This document shows positions 1 to 6,528 of a stretch of DNA of 21,036 bases, piece by piece (positions within the stretch are counted from its first letter, which is position 1; each line of letters starts with the position of its first letter). The notes beneath the pieces are model-generated. The model had not been told where the DNA came from. It ran no database searches and saw only the letters and a program-made list of their open reading frames with translations. Source of the stretch: a virus; IMG/VR virus record IMGVR_UViG_3300006805_000197, positions 1 through 21,036 of that record; one strand, 5' to 3'. The position numbers and the translations under genes were made by a program.

Positions 1-15
1 AAACGTATTGACTTC

Positions 16-210
16 ATGTACACAGAACAAGGGCAAAAGGAGATGAAGTGTGCGGCAAAGGGTGGGGAGTGGTTACATGAAGGGTATAGTTCAGGTTGGG
101 AGAAAGTGTATGACAAAACAGGCAAACTAATAAGTGAAGGTGCATCCAGCATAGAGCTCAAGAACGGCTGCTACTCTACCAAGTCAGAGGAGGTTAAGAT
201 AGAAATATAA
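16..210 (+). CDS. Small hypothetical protein, possibly 5'-truncated
   Basis: A 64-residue soluble protein that I do not recognise. It has a central GW-x2-VYDKTGKLISEG stretch that reads like a beta hairpin, two cysteines (residues 12 and 52) and no membrane segment. The reading frame stays open upstream to the first base of the window (K-R-I-D-F before the ATG), so the true start may lie outside and the ATG at 16 is only the first one visible. It ends 5 bases before the next small gene, so the two are probably cotranscribed. Being short, close-packed and co-oriented fits a phage accessory region. Function unknown. Confidence 0.5.
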   Translation: MYTEQGQKEMKCAAKGGEWLHEGYSSGWEKVYDKTGKLISEGASSIELKNGCYSTKSEEVKIEI

Positions 211-215
211 ACAAT

Positions 216-401
216 ATGATATGCTTTAAACACGAACCTGGCGATATAGTATACTTAACAAATCCACCAATCTATACGTGTAGAAATTGCGGGGAAGAGT
301 ACACACAAGAAAGTAATGATATGCGAGCGCGGATATACACACCCGAGGAATTAGCCAAGCTTATGGCCGATATGCAGCCTCAAAAGCCTAAGGAAATATA
401 A
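216..401 (+). CDS. Small zinc-ribbon-like protein
   Basis: A 61-residue protein. Its N-terminal half holds C3-x2-H6 and, 15 residues later, C22-x2-C25 followed by G-E-E-Y, the spacing and glycine of a small zinc ribbon in which three cysteines and a histidine would bind one zinc ion. The C-terminal half (about 40-61) looks helical and charged. The start follows an A/T-rich stretch (aaacaatATG) with no Shine-Dalgarno sequence, as elsewhere in the window. Small zinc ribbons in phages often bind nucleic acid or proteins, but nothing here shows a partner. Zinc binding is an inference from spacing. Confidence 0.55.
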   Translation: MICFKHEPGDIVYLTNPPIYTCRNCGEEYTQESNDMRARIYTPEELAKLMADMQPQKPKEI

Positions 402-403
402 AC

Positions 404-505
404 ATGTACATATCAACAACAACACTGATACTAGGAGGGTTACTAGGGGTAGTATCACCAAGGACATTATTCTTTGCAGTAGTGCTGTATGCAATCTTTT
501 CCTAA
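404..505 (+). CDS. 33-residue single-span membrane peptide
   Basis: A short open frame starts 2 bases after the preceding stop. The product is 33 residues: a short polar N-terminus (MYISTTT), a hydrophobic run rich in L, I, G and V, a kink at S-P-R (residues 18-20), then a second hydrophobic run ending in A-I-F-S. About 25 of 33 residues are hydrophobic, so it would sit in a membrane as one long or two short helices. It could be a holin-like or other small phage membrane peptide, but it is too short for a family assignment. Support is the tight spacing and strongly biased composition. Confidence 0.4.
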   Translation: MYISTTTLILGGLLGVVSPRTLFFAVVLYAIFS

Positions 506-521
506 GCCTAACTATTGCTTA

Positions 522-550
522 TTGACAACCATGAACATAGCAAGTGTGAT
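522..550 (+). promoter_or_regulatory. Candidate sigma70-like promoter
   Basis: TTGACA at 522-527, a 17-base spacer and TGTGAT at 545-550 (4 of 6 to TATAAT). It lies in the 144-base gap between the membrane peptide and the 650-814 gene. The -35 is perfect but the -10 is weak. The first part, TTGACAAC-N4-AACA, recurs at the end of the large terminase gene (2599-2614). Confidence 0.35.
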
Positions 551-572
551 TTAAGTTATCCCCAATCAACTA

Positions 573-600
573 TTTACATAACCCAACGCTAGGATATACT
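573..600 (+). promoter_or_regulatory. Candidate sigma70-like promoter
   Basis: TTTACA (573-578, 5 of 6) and TATACT (595-600, 5 of 6) are separated by 16 bases. The predicted start near 607 would give a leader of about 43 bases for the 650-814 gene and could carry on through the 823-969 gene to the terminator at 956-982. The surrounding DNA is AT-rich, so chance matches are possible. Confidence 0.4.
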
Positions 601-649
601 AATAATATCAATAGAGAAACAAATAAGACACTCATATTGAATATAGTAT

Positions 650-814
650 ATGACATTAAGTGTTAACGAAGATGACGGTACTCTTAATATAAATATAGGT
701 AAGGTTCGTGGATGCTTTATATGTGACCAAGACCTTAGCGCTAGTGCATGGAACAAGAAGGCACAACCTATAGTAAATCTTTTTGGTTTCAATTGGTCAG
801 ACCTTAATCGATAA
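650..814 (+). CDS. Small CxxC protein
   Basis: A 54-residue open frame. The N-terminus is acidic (N-E-D-D-G), followed by a beta-like stretch (T-L-N-I-N-I-G-K-V-R) and G-C22-F-I-C25-D, a CxxC pair that may bind metal with residues outside this short chain or form a disulfide. The C-terminus is aromatic (F-G-F-N-W). The start is tatATG, the pattern used by many genes here, and the gene lies 8 bases before the next one. I do not recognise the family. Confidence 0.45.
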   Translation: MTLSVNEDDGTLNINIGKVRGCFICDQDLSASAWNKKAQPIVNLFGFNWSDLNR

Positions 815-822
815 TTAGCAAC

Positions 823-969
823 ATGGAAAAGGTAAAAAACGAAGCAGCTGTTGCACTAGGTTCTATCAAGTCTGAAAAAAAAGCAAAAGCTAGTAGAGAA
901 AATGGTAAAAAAGGCGGTAGACCAAGGAAGTTTTACAAACAAAACTATCTTGCAGAAAGCCAGCAATAA
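823..969 (+). CDS. Small basic GGRPRK (AT-hook-like) protein
   Basis: A 48-residue, strongly basic protein. Residues 15-36 form a lysine/arginine-rich helix-like stretch followed by E-N-G-K-K-G-G-R-P-R-K. The GRPRK core is that of an AT-hook, which binds the minor groove of AT-rich DNA; short proteins with the ENGKKGGRPRK ending are common in phages and plasmids, usually unannotated. Its last codons run into a hairpin with a T-run (956-982), so it is the final gene of the left-hand unit. It sits just upstream of the terminase genes and could bind DNA there, but that role is inferred. Confidence 0.55.
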   Translation: MEKVKNEAAVALGSIKSEKKAKASRENGKKGGRPRKFYKQNYLAESQQ

Positions 970-982
970 AAGCTGGTTTTTT
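956..982 (+). terminator. Intrinsic (rho-independent) terminator
   Basis: The left arm AAAGCCAGC (956-964) and right arm GCTGGTTTT (972-980) pair over 9 positions with one G-T wobble, around a 7-base loop (aataaaa), and the right arm runs into six T residues (977-982). The stop codon of the 823-969 gene lies at the top of the stem. It separates the small-gene unit from the terminase genes. Confidence 0.65.
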
Positions 983-1029
983 GTTTGAGTAGACACCAAT
1001 AGCCTATTCGTTGTAGAATGTGGGTATAT

Positions 1030-1449
1030 ATGGCACACCCAGGAGGAAGACCAACAGTAATAACAGATGAAGTAATCCGCAAACTTGAGGAAGTTTTTGC
1101 GTTGGGAGGTACAGACCTTGAAGCATGTCTTTATGCTGGTATATCAAAGAGCGCATTTTACGACTATCAACAGGAAAACCCAAAGTTTCTGGAGAGAAAA
1201 GAGGCTTTGAAGGAAACACCTATTTTGCGAGCTAGAACAACGATAATTAACAGTCTTGAAAACCCAATACACGCCCAGTGGTACTTAGAGCGTAAGAAGC
1301 GTAACGAATTTAGCACAAGGACTGAAACAGAGCACAGTGGGGCCATAAATATCCAACTCACAAGTGAACTAGCTAACAAGTACGATGTTACAACTAACAC
1401 AGAGCCAATCAATAATAGCGAAGGACAATCACAGGTTCAGAGTTCTTAG
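1030..1449 (+). CDS. terS: Terminase small subunit (DNA-binding, HTH)
   Basis: The small terminase subunit recognises the phage DNA and hands it to the large subunit for packaging. From the ATG at 1030 the protein is 139 residues and opens with M-A-H-P-G-G-R-P-T, close to the usual start of this family. Next comes a helix-turn-helix (about residues 10-50) with the turn A-Y/C-x-A-G-I-S-K-S-A-F-Y, typical of phage TerS. A charged helical region follows (W-Y-L-E-R-K), and the C-terminus is polar and disordered. The frame also has an ATG at 1018, adding four residues; I prefer 1030 because it has the tatATG context seen across the window. The last 65 bases overlap the large subunit gene. Confidence 0.8.
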   Translation: MAHPGGRPTVITDEVIRKLEEVFALGGTDLEACLYAGISKSAFYDYQQENPKFLERKEALKETPILRARTTIINSLENPIHAQWYLERKKRNEFSTRTETEHSGAINIQLTSELANKYDVTTNTEPINNSEGQSQVQSS

Positions 1450-2602
1450 ATGCGGTCGCCGTTTTGGTAAAACCTCCTTAGCGATTGAGGAGATGTTCAC
1501 CTTAGCTTTTGCTAGGAAAGGTAGACGTGTATCGTACTACGCACCAACACGAGACGACGCAAGGGAAATCACATGGGCAGAACTTATAACAAGGTGCGAG
1601 CCAGTCATCATAAAGATGAATGAAACCTTGCTACAGATAACCATAAGGACGGTTGATGAAGGTAAGTCAACCATTACTCTCTACGGATGGGAAGCTCTTA
1701 AAGAACGTGGCAAAGGACGTGGACTAGCAAATGATTTCATAGTGCTTGATGAAGTACCGACATATAAAGATTTTTGGGTAGGGTGGGATGAAGTTCTCTC
1801 ACCAACGCTTATCGACCGACGTGGCAGTGCAATGTTTATCGGCACACCACAGGGATACAACCATTTTTATGATTTAAGCTTACGTGAAGCCACAGACCCA
1901 GATTTCAAGTCATTCCACTTCACCACGTACGACAATCCCCATATCCCAGTTGATGAAATAGAGCGTGAGAAGCGAGCTAAGCCAGACACCGTGTTTAGCC
2001 AAGAGTACCTTGCTCTATTCACCAAGCGCCAAGGGCTTGTATACCCTGATTTTGATAGAAAGAAACACATATTCGACGACAAGACACCGTACAACAAGAT
2101 AGAGCGAATTGCAGGTGTGGACTTTGGTTTTAGAAACCCAGCAGTAGTACTCTCCATTGATGTTGATAACCGTGGCATATATTGGATACGTGAGGAATGG
2201 TATAAGACAGAAAAGCTCAATGCTGAAGTAATAGAATACGCTGGTACAATCAATGCAAACGTCTTCTACCCAGACCCAGCAGAGCCAGACCGTATCGAGG
2301 AGATGAAACGTGCAGGGTTAAACGTGCGTGAGGTGGTGAAAGATGTTCACGTGCGTATTGATAAGGTTACAGAACTCATACGTGCAGGCCGAGTACGTGT
2401 GCATGAAAGTTGCAAGAATACCATTATGGAATTTGAAACATACTCTTGGAGGAATGACCTACCAGGCCCTAAAGATGCTGTGCTTAAAGAGAATGACCAC
2501 GCAATGGACGCTATGGGAATGGCCCTTGTAATGCACAGTAAAAACACAGGCAACTCATTCGAGTATGGCGACTTTAACATGTATACGACGAACTACACTT
2601 GA
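1385..2602 (+). CDS. terL: Terminase large subunit (ATPase and nuclease)
   Basis: The packaging motor protein: an N-terminal ATPase drives DNA into the prohead and a C-terminal RNase H-like nuclease cuts the concatemer. In its 405 residues I see Walker A, C-G-R-R-F-G-K-T-S (23-31), Walker B, F-I-V-L-D-E (118-123), and the coupling motif F-I-G-T-P-Q-G (151-157). In the nuclease part are G-V-D-F-G (Asp246), Y-P-D-P (Asp297) and N-D-H-A-M-D-A (Asp371, Asp375), giving the acidic residues that bind metal. The length is usual for a compact TerL. The start lies 65 bases inside the terS gene, suggesting coupled translation. It stops with TGA, overlapping a TTGACA box. Confidence 0.93.
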   Translation: MLQLTQSQSIIAKDNHRFRVLRCGRRFGKTSLAIEEMFTLAFARKGRRVSYYAPTRDDAREITWAELITRCEPVIIKMNETLLQITIRTVDEGKSTITLYGWEALKERGKGRGLANDFIVLDEVPTYKDFWVGWDEVLSPTLIDRRGSAMFIGTPQGYNHFYDLSLREATDPDFKSFHFTTYDNPHIPVDEIEREKRAKPDTVFSQEYLALFTKRQGLVYPDFDRKKHIFDDKTPYNKIERIAGVDFGFRNPAVVLSIDVDNRGIYWIREEWYKTEKLNAEVIEYAGTINANVFYPDPAEPDRIEEMKRAGLNVREVVKDVHVRIDKVTELIRAGRVRVHESCKNTIMEFETYSWRNDLPGPKDAVLKENDHAMDAMGMALVMHSKNTGNSFEYGDFNMYTTNYT

Positions 2603-2608
2603 CAACAC

Positions 2609-2638
2609 TTAACAAAAGTACTTGTGGTATGGTATGAT
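2609..2638 (+). promoter_or_regulatory. Promoter candidate for the portal-capsid unit
   Basis: In the 65-base gap before the portal gene, TTAACA (2609-2614, 5 of 6) and TATGAT (2633-2638, 5 of 6) stand 18 bases apart; transcription would start near 2645 and leave a leader of about 23 bases, T-rich and without a Shine-Dalgarno sequence. A perfect TTGACA lies just upstream at 2599-2604, overlapping the terL stop, and may give a second, overlapping promoter with TGTGGT (2623-2628). Confidence 0.5.
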
Positions 2639-2667
2639 TAGCGCATCTCATTTTTATATATTCTATT

Positions 2668-4506
2668 ATGTCGACACAAACACAAACTCCACTGCCTAAG
2701 ATGACCGAACAGCAAATCAAAGACGAAGCAATACGAATCGTAAATCAAGAAAGGACAAGATGGCAGGATGCAGTTTGTTTTGTAACAGACCGTGTAGCGT
2801 TTCAGATGCGTCCGCTCATTCGTAAGTTACGTAAGAACTATTGGGGTATATTTGATATTCAAACAGACCCACTCACAGGACGTGATAAAACATGGGTTCC
2901 ACTTACTCGTGTTGCAGTTGATGCAAACGTAAAGAACGCCGATGTTGATACAAAGGACATTTCAACACGTGCAAAGAATAGTAAAGGATACACAGAAGCA
3001 AAGGTAGTGCGTGCGGTGCTCACAAACCACCTCCAGACCACTTATTTTGGTGAAGATATCGACCAGTTTATTTTGAATACGGCAATTGACGGTACTGGTG
3101 TGATGAAGTTTATTAAGGCATACGACAAGGAAGGTAAGCCATACTGTAAGCGTGTACAAGTTGACCTTTTGAATGTATATATTGACCCTAACGCAAAGAG
3201 TATTCAGGACGAGTTTCGTTTTACAGAGCGTGCACTAGCTCTACCTGATGAAATTGCAGCAATGGACTCATGGTGGGATACAGAAAACCTCATTGGCTCA
3301 ACAACGGTGTCGAGAATTGATGGAAATTATACCTCTACAAGCAATGGTACTACTGCATCATACCGGGATTTGTGGGAAACGTGGGGTAAAATTCCTAAGT
3401 ATTTGCTTACTGGAAATCCAAAAGATAAGGAATTAGTTGAAGGACACATTGTGGTATCAGGCCTAGAAGCTGCTGACCCTAAGTGTCACTACATTGAAGG
3501 AAACCCAGATGGAATCAAACCATACGAGGAATGGCAGTGGAAAAAGATTGCAAATCGCTGGTACGGTCTCGGTATTGCTGAACGCCTCCTTGCTCTCCAG
3601 GCATGGATGAACACAATCGTGAATATTCGCATTAACCGCTCATACGTTTCTCAGTTGGGCTTGTTCAAAATCCGCAAAGGTTCAGGCATCACACCACAAA
3701 TACTCTCAAGACTTGGTGCAAACGGTGCAATTGTGGTTAATGACCCTAGTGATATCGAGCAGATGGCAGTGCAAGAAGCATCTCAAGCTTCATATGCTGA
3801 TGAAGACAAGATTAATGACTGGGCACAGCGTGACTCAGGTGCATTTGATATTTCAGTTGGTGACCCAACCCCAGCGTCAAAGCCTGCAACTACCTCAGTT
3901 ATAGAAAACAACGCTGCAAAAAGTGGCTTTGGTCTCATTAAGGATGGATTGGGTGCGTTCATTGAGCGCGCGGCTGACCGTCATATCCTCCCAGTGCTAG
4001 GCGAGACGATTAAGGTAAACGATGTTATTGAGCTTGTTAGTGACGACACAATGAATGAAATCATTGAAAACATTGTTGCTGCCGATGCTGATAATGAGCT
4101 CGAAAAGTTGTGGGCACGTGGCATTATTCCATCTCAAGAACAGATGATGCAGTCTATTGAAACGGCTAAGAAGAAGCTATCAGGCCGCCCTAACATTTTC
4201 CTTAAGACAGTGCGTCGAATGCTTGTGAAGCACACATACACACGTGTATTCGTTACGAACGAGACTATTGACCCTTCAGTGATTGTTTCAAACCTCACGT
4301 CAATCCTAAAGTTCCTCCCACAGCAGGTAATCCCAACTATTGTAAAAGAGATTACAGACCTCATGGGCCTCTCTATTGATTTCCCTCGTATGACCGAACA
4401 AGCTCCAGCACCACAGCTGCCACCACAGCAGGCAAATCCACAAAGCCCGTTACTTAGTGCAATGAATAACCCTCAGCCACAATCGACGGAAGCTAACACA
4501 TTATAG
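2668..4506 (+). CDS. Portal protein
   Basis: The portal is the twelve-part ring at the head vertex through which DNA enters and leaves. The 612-residue length and the position directly after terL and before a scaffold and capsid gene are as expected. The N-terminal 100 residues are helical and charged, with W-G-I-F-D; the middle contains F-I-L-N-T-A-I-D-G-T-G-V-M-K (about 133-150), a turn that recurs in P22/SU10-type portals as the A-x-x-G-T-G-x-x-K stretch, followed by V-D-L-L-N-V-Y-I-D-P. A long helical part (about 300-480) would form the stem and crown. The last 40 or so residues are proline- and glutamine-rich and probably disordered. Assignment rests on motif character and gene order. 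Confidence 0.82.
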   Translation: MSTQTQTPLPKMTEQQIKDEAIRIVNQERTRWQDAVCFVTDRVAFQMRPLIRKLRKNYWGIFDIQTDPLTGRDKTWVPLTRVAVDANVKNADVDTKDISTRAKNSKGYTEAKVVRAVLTNHLQTTYFGEDIDQFILNTAIDGTGVMKFIKAYDKEGKPYCKRVQVDLLNVYIDPNAKSIQDEFRFTERALALPDEIAAMDSWWDTENLIGSTTVSRIDGNYTSTSNGTTASYRDLWETWGKIPKYLLTGNPKDKELVEGHIVVSGLEAADPKCHYIEGNPDGIKPYEEWQWKKIANRWYGLGIAERLLALQAWMNTIVNIRINRSYVSQLGLFKIRKGSGITPQILSRLGANGAIVVNDPSDIEQMAVQEASQASYADEDKINDWAQRDSGAFDISVGDPTPASKPATTSVIENNAAKSGFGLIKDGLGAFIERAADRHILPVLGETIKVNDVIELVSDDTMNEIIENIVAADADNELEKLWARGIIPSQEQMMQSIETAKKKLSGRPNIFLKTVRRMLVKHTYTRVFVTNETIDPSVIVSNLTSILKFLPQQVIPTIVKEITDLMGLSIDFPRMTEQAPAPQLPPQQANPQSPLLSAMNNPQPQSTEANTL

Positions 4507-4508
4507 TT

Positions 4509-4817
4509 ATGGATAACAAGTTGCCAGATAAAGAAACAATAGAAGTAACACGAGTTGGTAATGACCTCAAGTCACTCATTGAAAGTGCAGGGTGGGCCAT
4601 TGCTCGTGAACGTCTCATGAAAAAGATTGCAGGCATGCTTAACCTCATGACTATCGAGAGCCCTAACCCTAGTGTTATTATTCAAGAAATTGCAGCACGA
4701 CAGTTAGCAGCAGCTCACGTTATTGAATGGATTAAAGACATCGAAGGCACAGTACACCAAGCAACAAGCAATGACGTCAAGAAAGAGATTAAAGACGAAT
4801 ACATATTCAGAATGTAA
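4509..4817 (+). CDS. Small helical phage protein between portal and scaffold
   Basis: A 102-residue, all-helical-looking protein starting 2 bases after the portal stop. It has S-L-I-E-S-A-G-W near residue 25, a run of charged helix to about 80 including R-Q-L-A-A-A-H-V-I-E-W, and a basic/acidic tail. Phages often have a protein of this size and pattern (E-S-x-G-W then a long helix ending in E-W-I/L) between portal and scaffold genes; it usually has no assigned function and may help prohead assembly. No catalytic motif is visible. Confidence 0.65.
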   Translation: MDNKLPDKETIEVTRVGNDLKSLIESAGWAIARERLMKKIAGMLNLMTIESPNPSVIIQEIAARQLAAAHVIEWIKDIEGTVHQATSNDVKKEIKDEYIFRM

Positions 4818-4825
4818 GGCATTGA

Positions 4826-4853
4826 GCCTCCACTTTTGGACTATTCCAGAGGC
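4826..4853 (+). promoter_or_regulatory. Hairpin in the leader of the scaffold gene
   Basis: In the 90-base gap before the scaffold ATG, GCCTC (4826-4830) pairs with GAGGC (4849-4853), and inside it TGGA (4837-4840) pairs with TCCA (4845-4848), with a 6-base bulge on the left side. A competing pairing is AGCCTCC (4825-4831) with GGGGGCT (4854-4860, one wobble). No T-run follows, so it is not a normal terminator. It may affect translation or mRNA processing before the highly expressed scaffold and capsid genes. Confidence 0.35.
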
Positions 4854-4907
4854 GGGGGCTTAATAGCAAAGGTCGAACCCGAATTATTAGAAAGCAAACT
4901 TAAACTT

Positions 4908-5492
4908 ATGGACAATCAAAACAATCATCAAGACCCTTTCGCTGGTGGTATCGATATCGAATCATCAGACAGGACTGGAAATGTTACTGACAAGGCCAAC
5001 TCTTTGTTGACCCTTGAGGAAATCAACAACCTTACGGGACGAAATTACAAAGACGTTGAAACTGCGCGGAAAGGTCTTACTGAAACCTACAAGTTCGTCG
5101 GTAAGGCTGGTAAATATGAATCTGAGGTAAAGAAGCTACAGGAAATTGTTGAAGAGAAGGATAAACTTCTCGGTTCTGAGCTCACTCAGGTCAAAGAAAC
5201 GCTTTTCTACACACAAAACCCAGAGTACGCCCCATACAAGGACATTATTGCCTCAATGGGAAAGGACGCTGCTAAAGTGGTAGAATCAGAGACTTTTAAG
5301 AAGGTCTTTGAAGCAGTTTCACAGGCTGACAAAGCCAAGAAGTCTAAGTCTGTGCTTGAAACTAATCCACGTATTGGTGAAGCAAAGACTAAGATTGATG
5401 AAGCGAAAGCTCTCGTCGACAAAGGACGACATTCAGATGCTCGTGATATTGCCGTTCAGGCAGTGTTAGAGACCATGAATCTCGGCCAGTAG
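4908..5492 (+). CDS. Scaffolding protein (capsid assembly)
   Basis: Scaffolding proteins guide capsid subunits into a prohead and then leave or are cut. From the ATG at 4908 this one has 194 residues: an acidic, disordered N-terminus (D-P-F-A-G-G-I-D), then L-T-L-E-E-I-N-N-L-T-G-R-N-Y (about 34-47), a charged coiled-coil-like centre (Y-E-S-E-V-K-K-L-Q-E-I-V-E-E-K-D-K-L-L, about 68-88), and a lysine-rich helical C-terminus as in many scaffolds that contact the capsid. It lies just before the capsid gene. The frame can be read from a TTG at 4836, 24 codons earlier, but that part covers the hairpin region and the ATG start gives a better N-terminus. Confidence 0.75.
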   Translation: MDNQNNHQDPFAGGIDIESSDRTGNVTDKANSLLTLEEINNLTGRNYKDVETARKGLTETYKFVGKAGKYESEVKKLQEIVEEKDKLLGSELTQVKETLFYTQNPEYAPYKDIIASMGKDAAKVVESETFKKVFEAVSQADKAKKSKSVLETNPRIGEAKTKIDEAKALVDKGRHSDARDIAVQAVLETMNLGQ

Positions 5493-5522
5493 CTCATTGT
5501 ATAAACCAATACGTAACAGTAT

Positions 5523-6443
5523 ATGGCTTCAGATGCAATCCTTCGTTCCTACGGTGACGTATCCGCTCGCGAAGACGTTGTGATGAATAGTATTGAAATT
5601 CTTACCGCAAAGGAAACTCAGCTTTACAACAAGCTCGGTAAGACTTCAGCTATCAACACAATTCACTCGTACCTTGTAGATACTCTCCGCACAGCTCAAT
5701 CACAGGCTGTCGAAGAAGCTGCTGACTATACTAGCCTTGCGAATAACACTCCTTCACGCCTCACCAACATTGTTGAGGTTGTAGCAGTGCCATTCAAGGT
5801 GTCCCGTACACAACAGGACATTCAGCACTACCAGGGTAGCAATGAACTTTCTCGTCAAACAGAAAAGGCATTGATGGACTGGGCAAACGCTGCTGAATTT
5901 GACCTCGTTCGTTCAACTTTGACTTCAGGTGCCTCAGGCACTGCGCCAAAGATGTCCGGGGTCATCCAAGGCATTAGTAAAAGTACAACATATACTAGCC
6001 ACACGTCTGGTACGGCATGGAACTCGAGTATTCTCGATGGCCTCGTACAGAATAGTTGGGATAACTCTAAGGGTGACTTAGCAACAGATATTTACATGGG
6101 TTCAATCCTACGTAAGAATACTGACTACTTCACTCAGAAGACTAACGTCGTCGTAAACGCCGCCGTTCCTGACATTATTAAGACTGTGTCTACGTATACC
6201 ACTGCGTTCACTACACTTTCTGTACATACTCATCGTTTTGTACAGCAATCAGGTGACGCAACTGGTCGTGTACTCGCCTTGAATACGGAAAAATTGAAGG
6301 TAGCTGTCCTCCGCGCTCCTTACATTGATAGTACACTTGGTCGTTCAGGTGACTATGATGCAAGAGCAATCGTAGGTAAGTTTACCCTCGAAGTACGTAA
6401 TCAGGACGTTAACTTCTATGCGGACGGCTTCCTAAAGGCCTAA
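5523..6443 (+). CDS. Major capsid protein, SU10-like (DUF5309) HK97 fold
   Basis: The shell subunit of the head. The 306-residue protein matches the pattern of the SU10 major capsid family (DUF5309): an N-terminal region with L-T-A-K-E-T-Q-L-Y-N-K-L-G-K-T (about 27-41), then A-I-N-T-I-H-S-Y-L-V-D-T-L (the conserved T-x-x-H/x-W/Y-x-x-D-T-L), followed by E-E-A-A-D-Y and N-I-V-E-V, the helix E-L-S-R-Q-T-E-K-A-L-M-D-W (spine-like) and A-E-F-D-L-V-R-S-T-L. The C-terminal part is beta-rich, as in the A and P domains. It follows the scaffold gene by 30 bases, with no Shine-Dalgarno sequence (agtatATG). The stop is 4 bases before a structured element. Confidence 0.85.
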   Translation: MASDAILRSYGDVSAREDVVMNSIEILTAKETQLYNKLGKTSAINTIHSYLVDTLRTAQSQAVEEAADYTSLANNTPSRLTNIVEVVAVPFKVSRTQQDIQHYQGSNELSRQTEKALMDWANAAEFDLVRSTLTSGASGTAPKMSGVIQGISKSTTYTSHTSGTAWNSSILDGLVQNSWDNSKGDLATDIYMGSILRKNTDYFTQKTNVVVNAAVPDIIKTVSTYTTAFTTLSVHTHRFVQQSGDATGRVLALNTEKLKVAVLRAPYIDSTLGRSGDYDARAIVGKFTLEVRNQDVNFYADGFLKA

Positions 6444-6447
6444 ACGT

Positions 6448-6508
6448 AGTTGTTTGTGCCCGTACTCACTCCAGAATGAGACGTATGGGCACAATTCTGG
6501 AAACAACT
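6448..6508 (+). promoter_or_regulatory. Structured intergenic RNA element between capsid and chaperonin
   Basis: Three perfect or near-perfect complementary pairs lie nested and crossing in 61 bases. P1: AGTTGTTT (6448-6455) with AAACAACT (6501-6508), 8 pairs. P2: GTGCCCGTAC (6456-6465) with GTATGGGCAC (6483-6492), 10 pairs with one G-T wobble. P3: CCAGAAT (6471-6477, in the P2 loop) with ATTCTGG (6494-6500), 7 pairs. P2 and P3 cross, so they form either a pseudoknot or, more likely given the single base between 6492 and 6494, two alternative hairpins inside the shared P1. No T-run follows, so a plain terminator is unlikely. Function unknown. Confidence 0.65.
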
Positions 6509-6522
6509 TAATTAGTTAATTA
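6508..6522 (+). repeat. Short AT-rich direct repeat before the chaperonin start
   Basis: TTAATTA occurs at 6508-6514 and again at 6516-6522 with one base between, ending 6 bases before the chaperonin ATG at 6529. It makes the start region fully A/T, which keeps the start codon unstructured; a protein-binding site is also possible. Confidence 0.4.
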
Positions 6523-6528
6523 AAAGAT

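Noticed and set aside
1018-1029. Upstream ATG for the small terminase
   Set aside because: Adds only M-W-V-Y before a more typical N-terminus; the ATG at 1030 has the tatATG context of the other genes.
4866-4885. tRNA T-arm-like sequence (GGTCGAACCC)
   Set aside because: No matching stems, anticodon arm or acceptor stem on either strand.
4836-4907. TTG start 24 codons upstream for the scaffold
   Set aside because: Rare start codon, region folds into a hairpin, and the product from the ATG at 4908 already looks complete.
6420-6450. Programmed frameshift at the capsid gene end
   Set aside because: No slippery heptamer near the stop and no sensible extension in another frame before the structured element.
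6456-6492. Plain intrinsic terminator after the capsid gene
   Set aside because: Stem is strong but followed by AATTCTGG, not a T-run, and the right flank pairs with the loop and outer stem.
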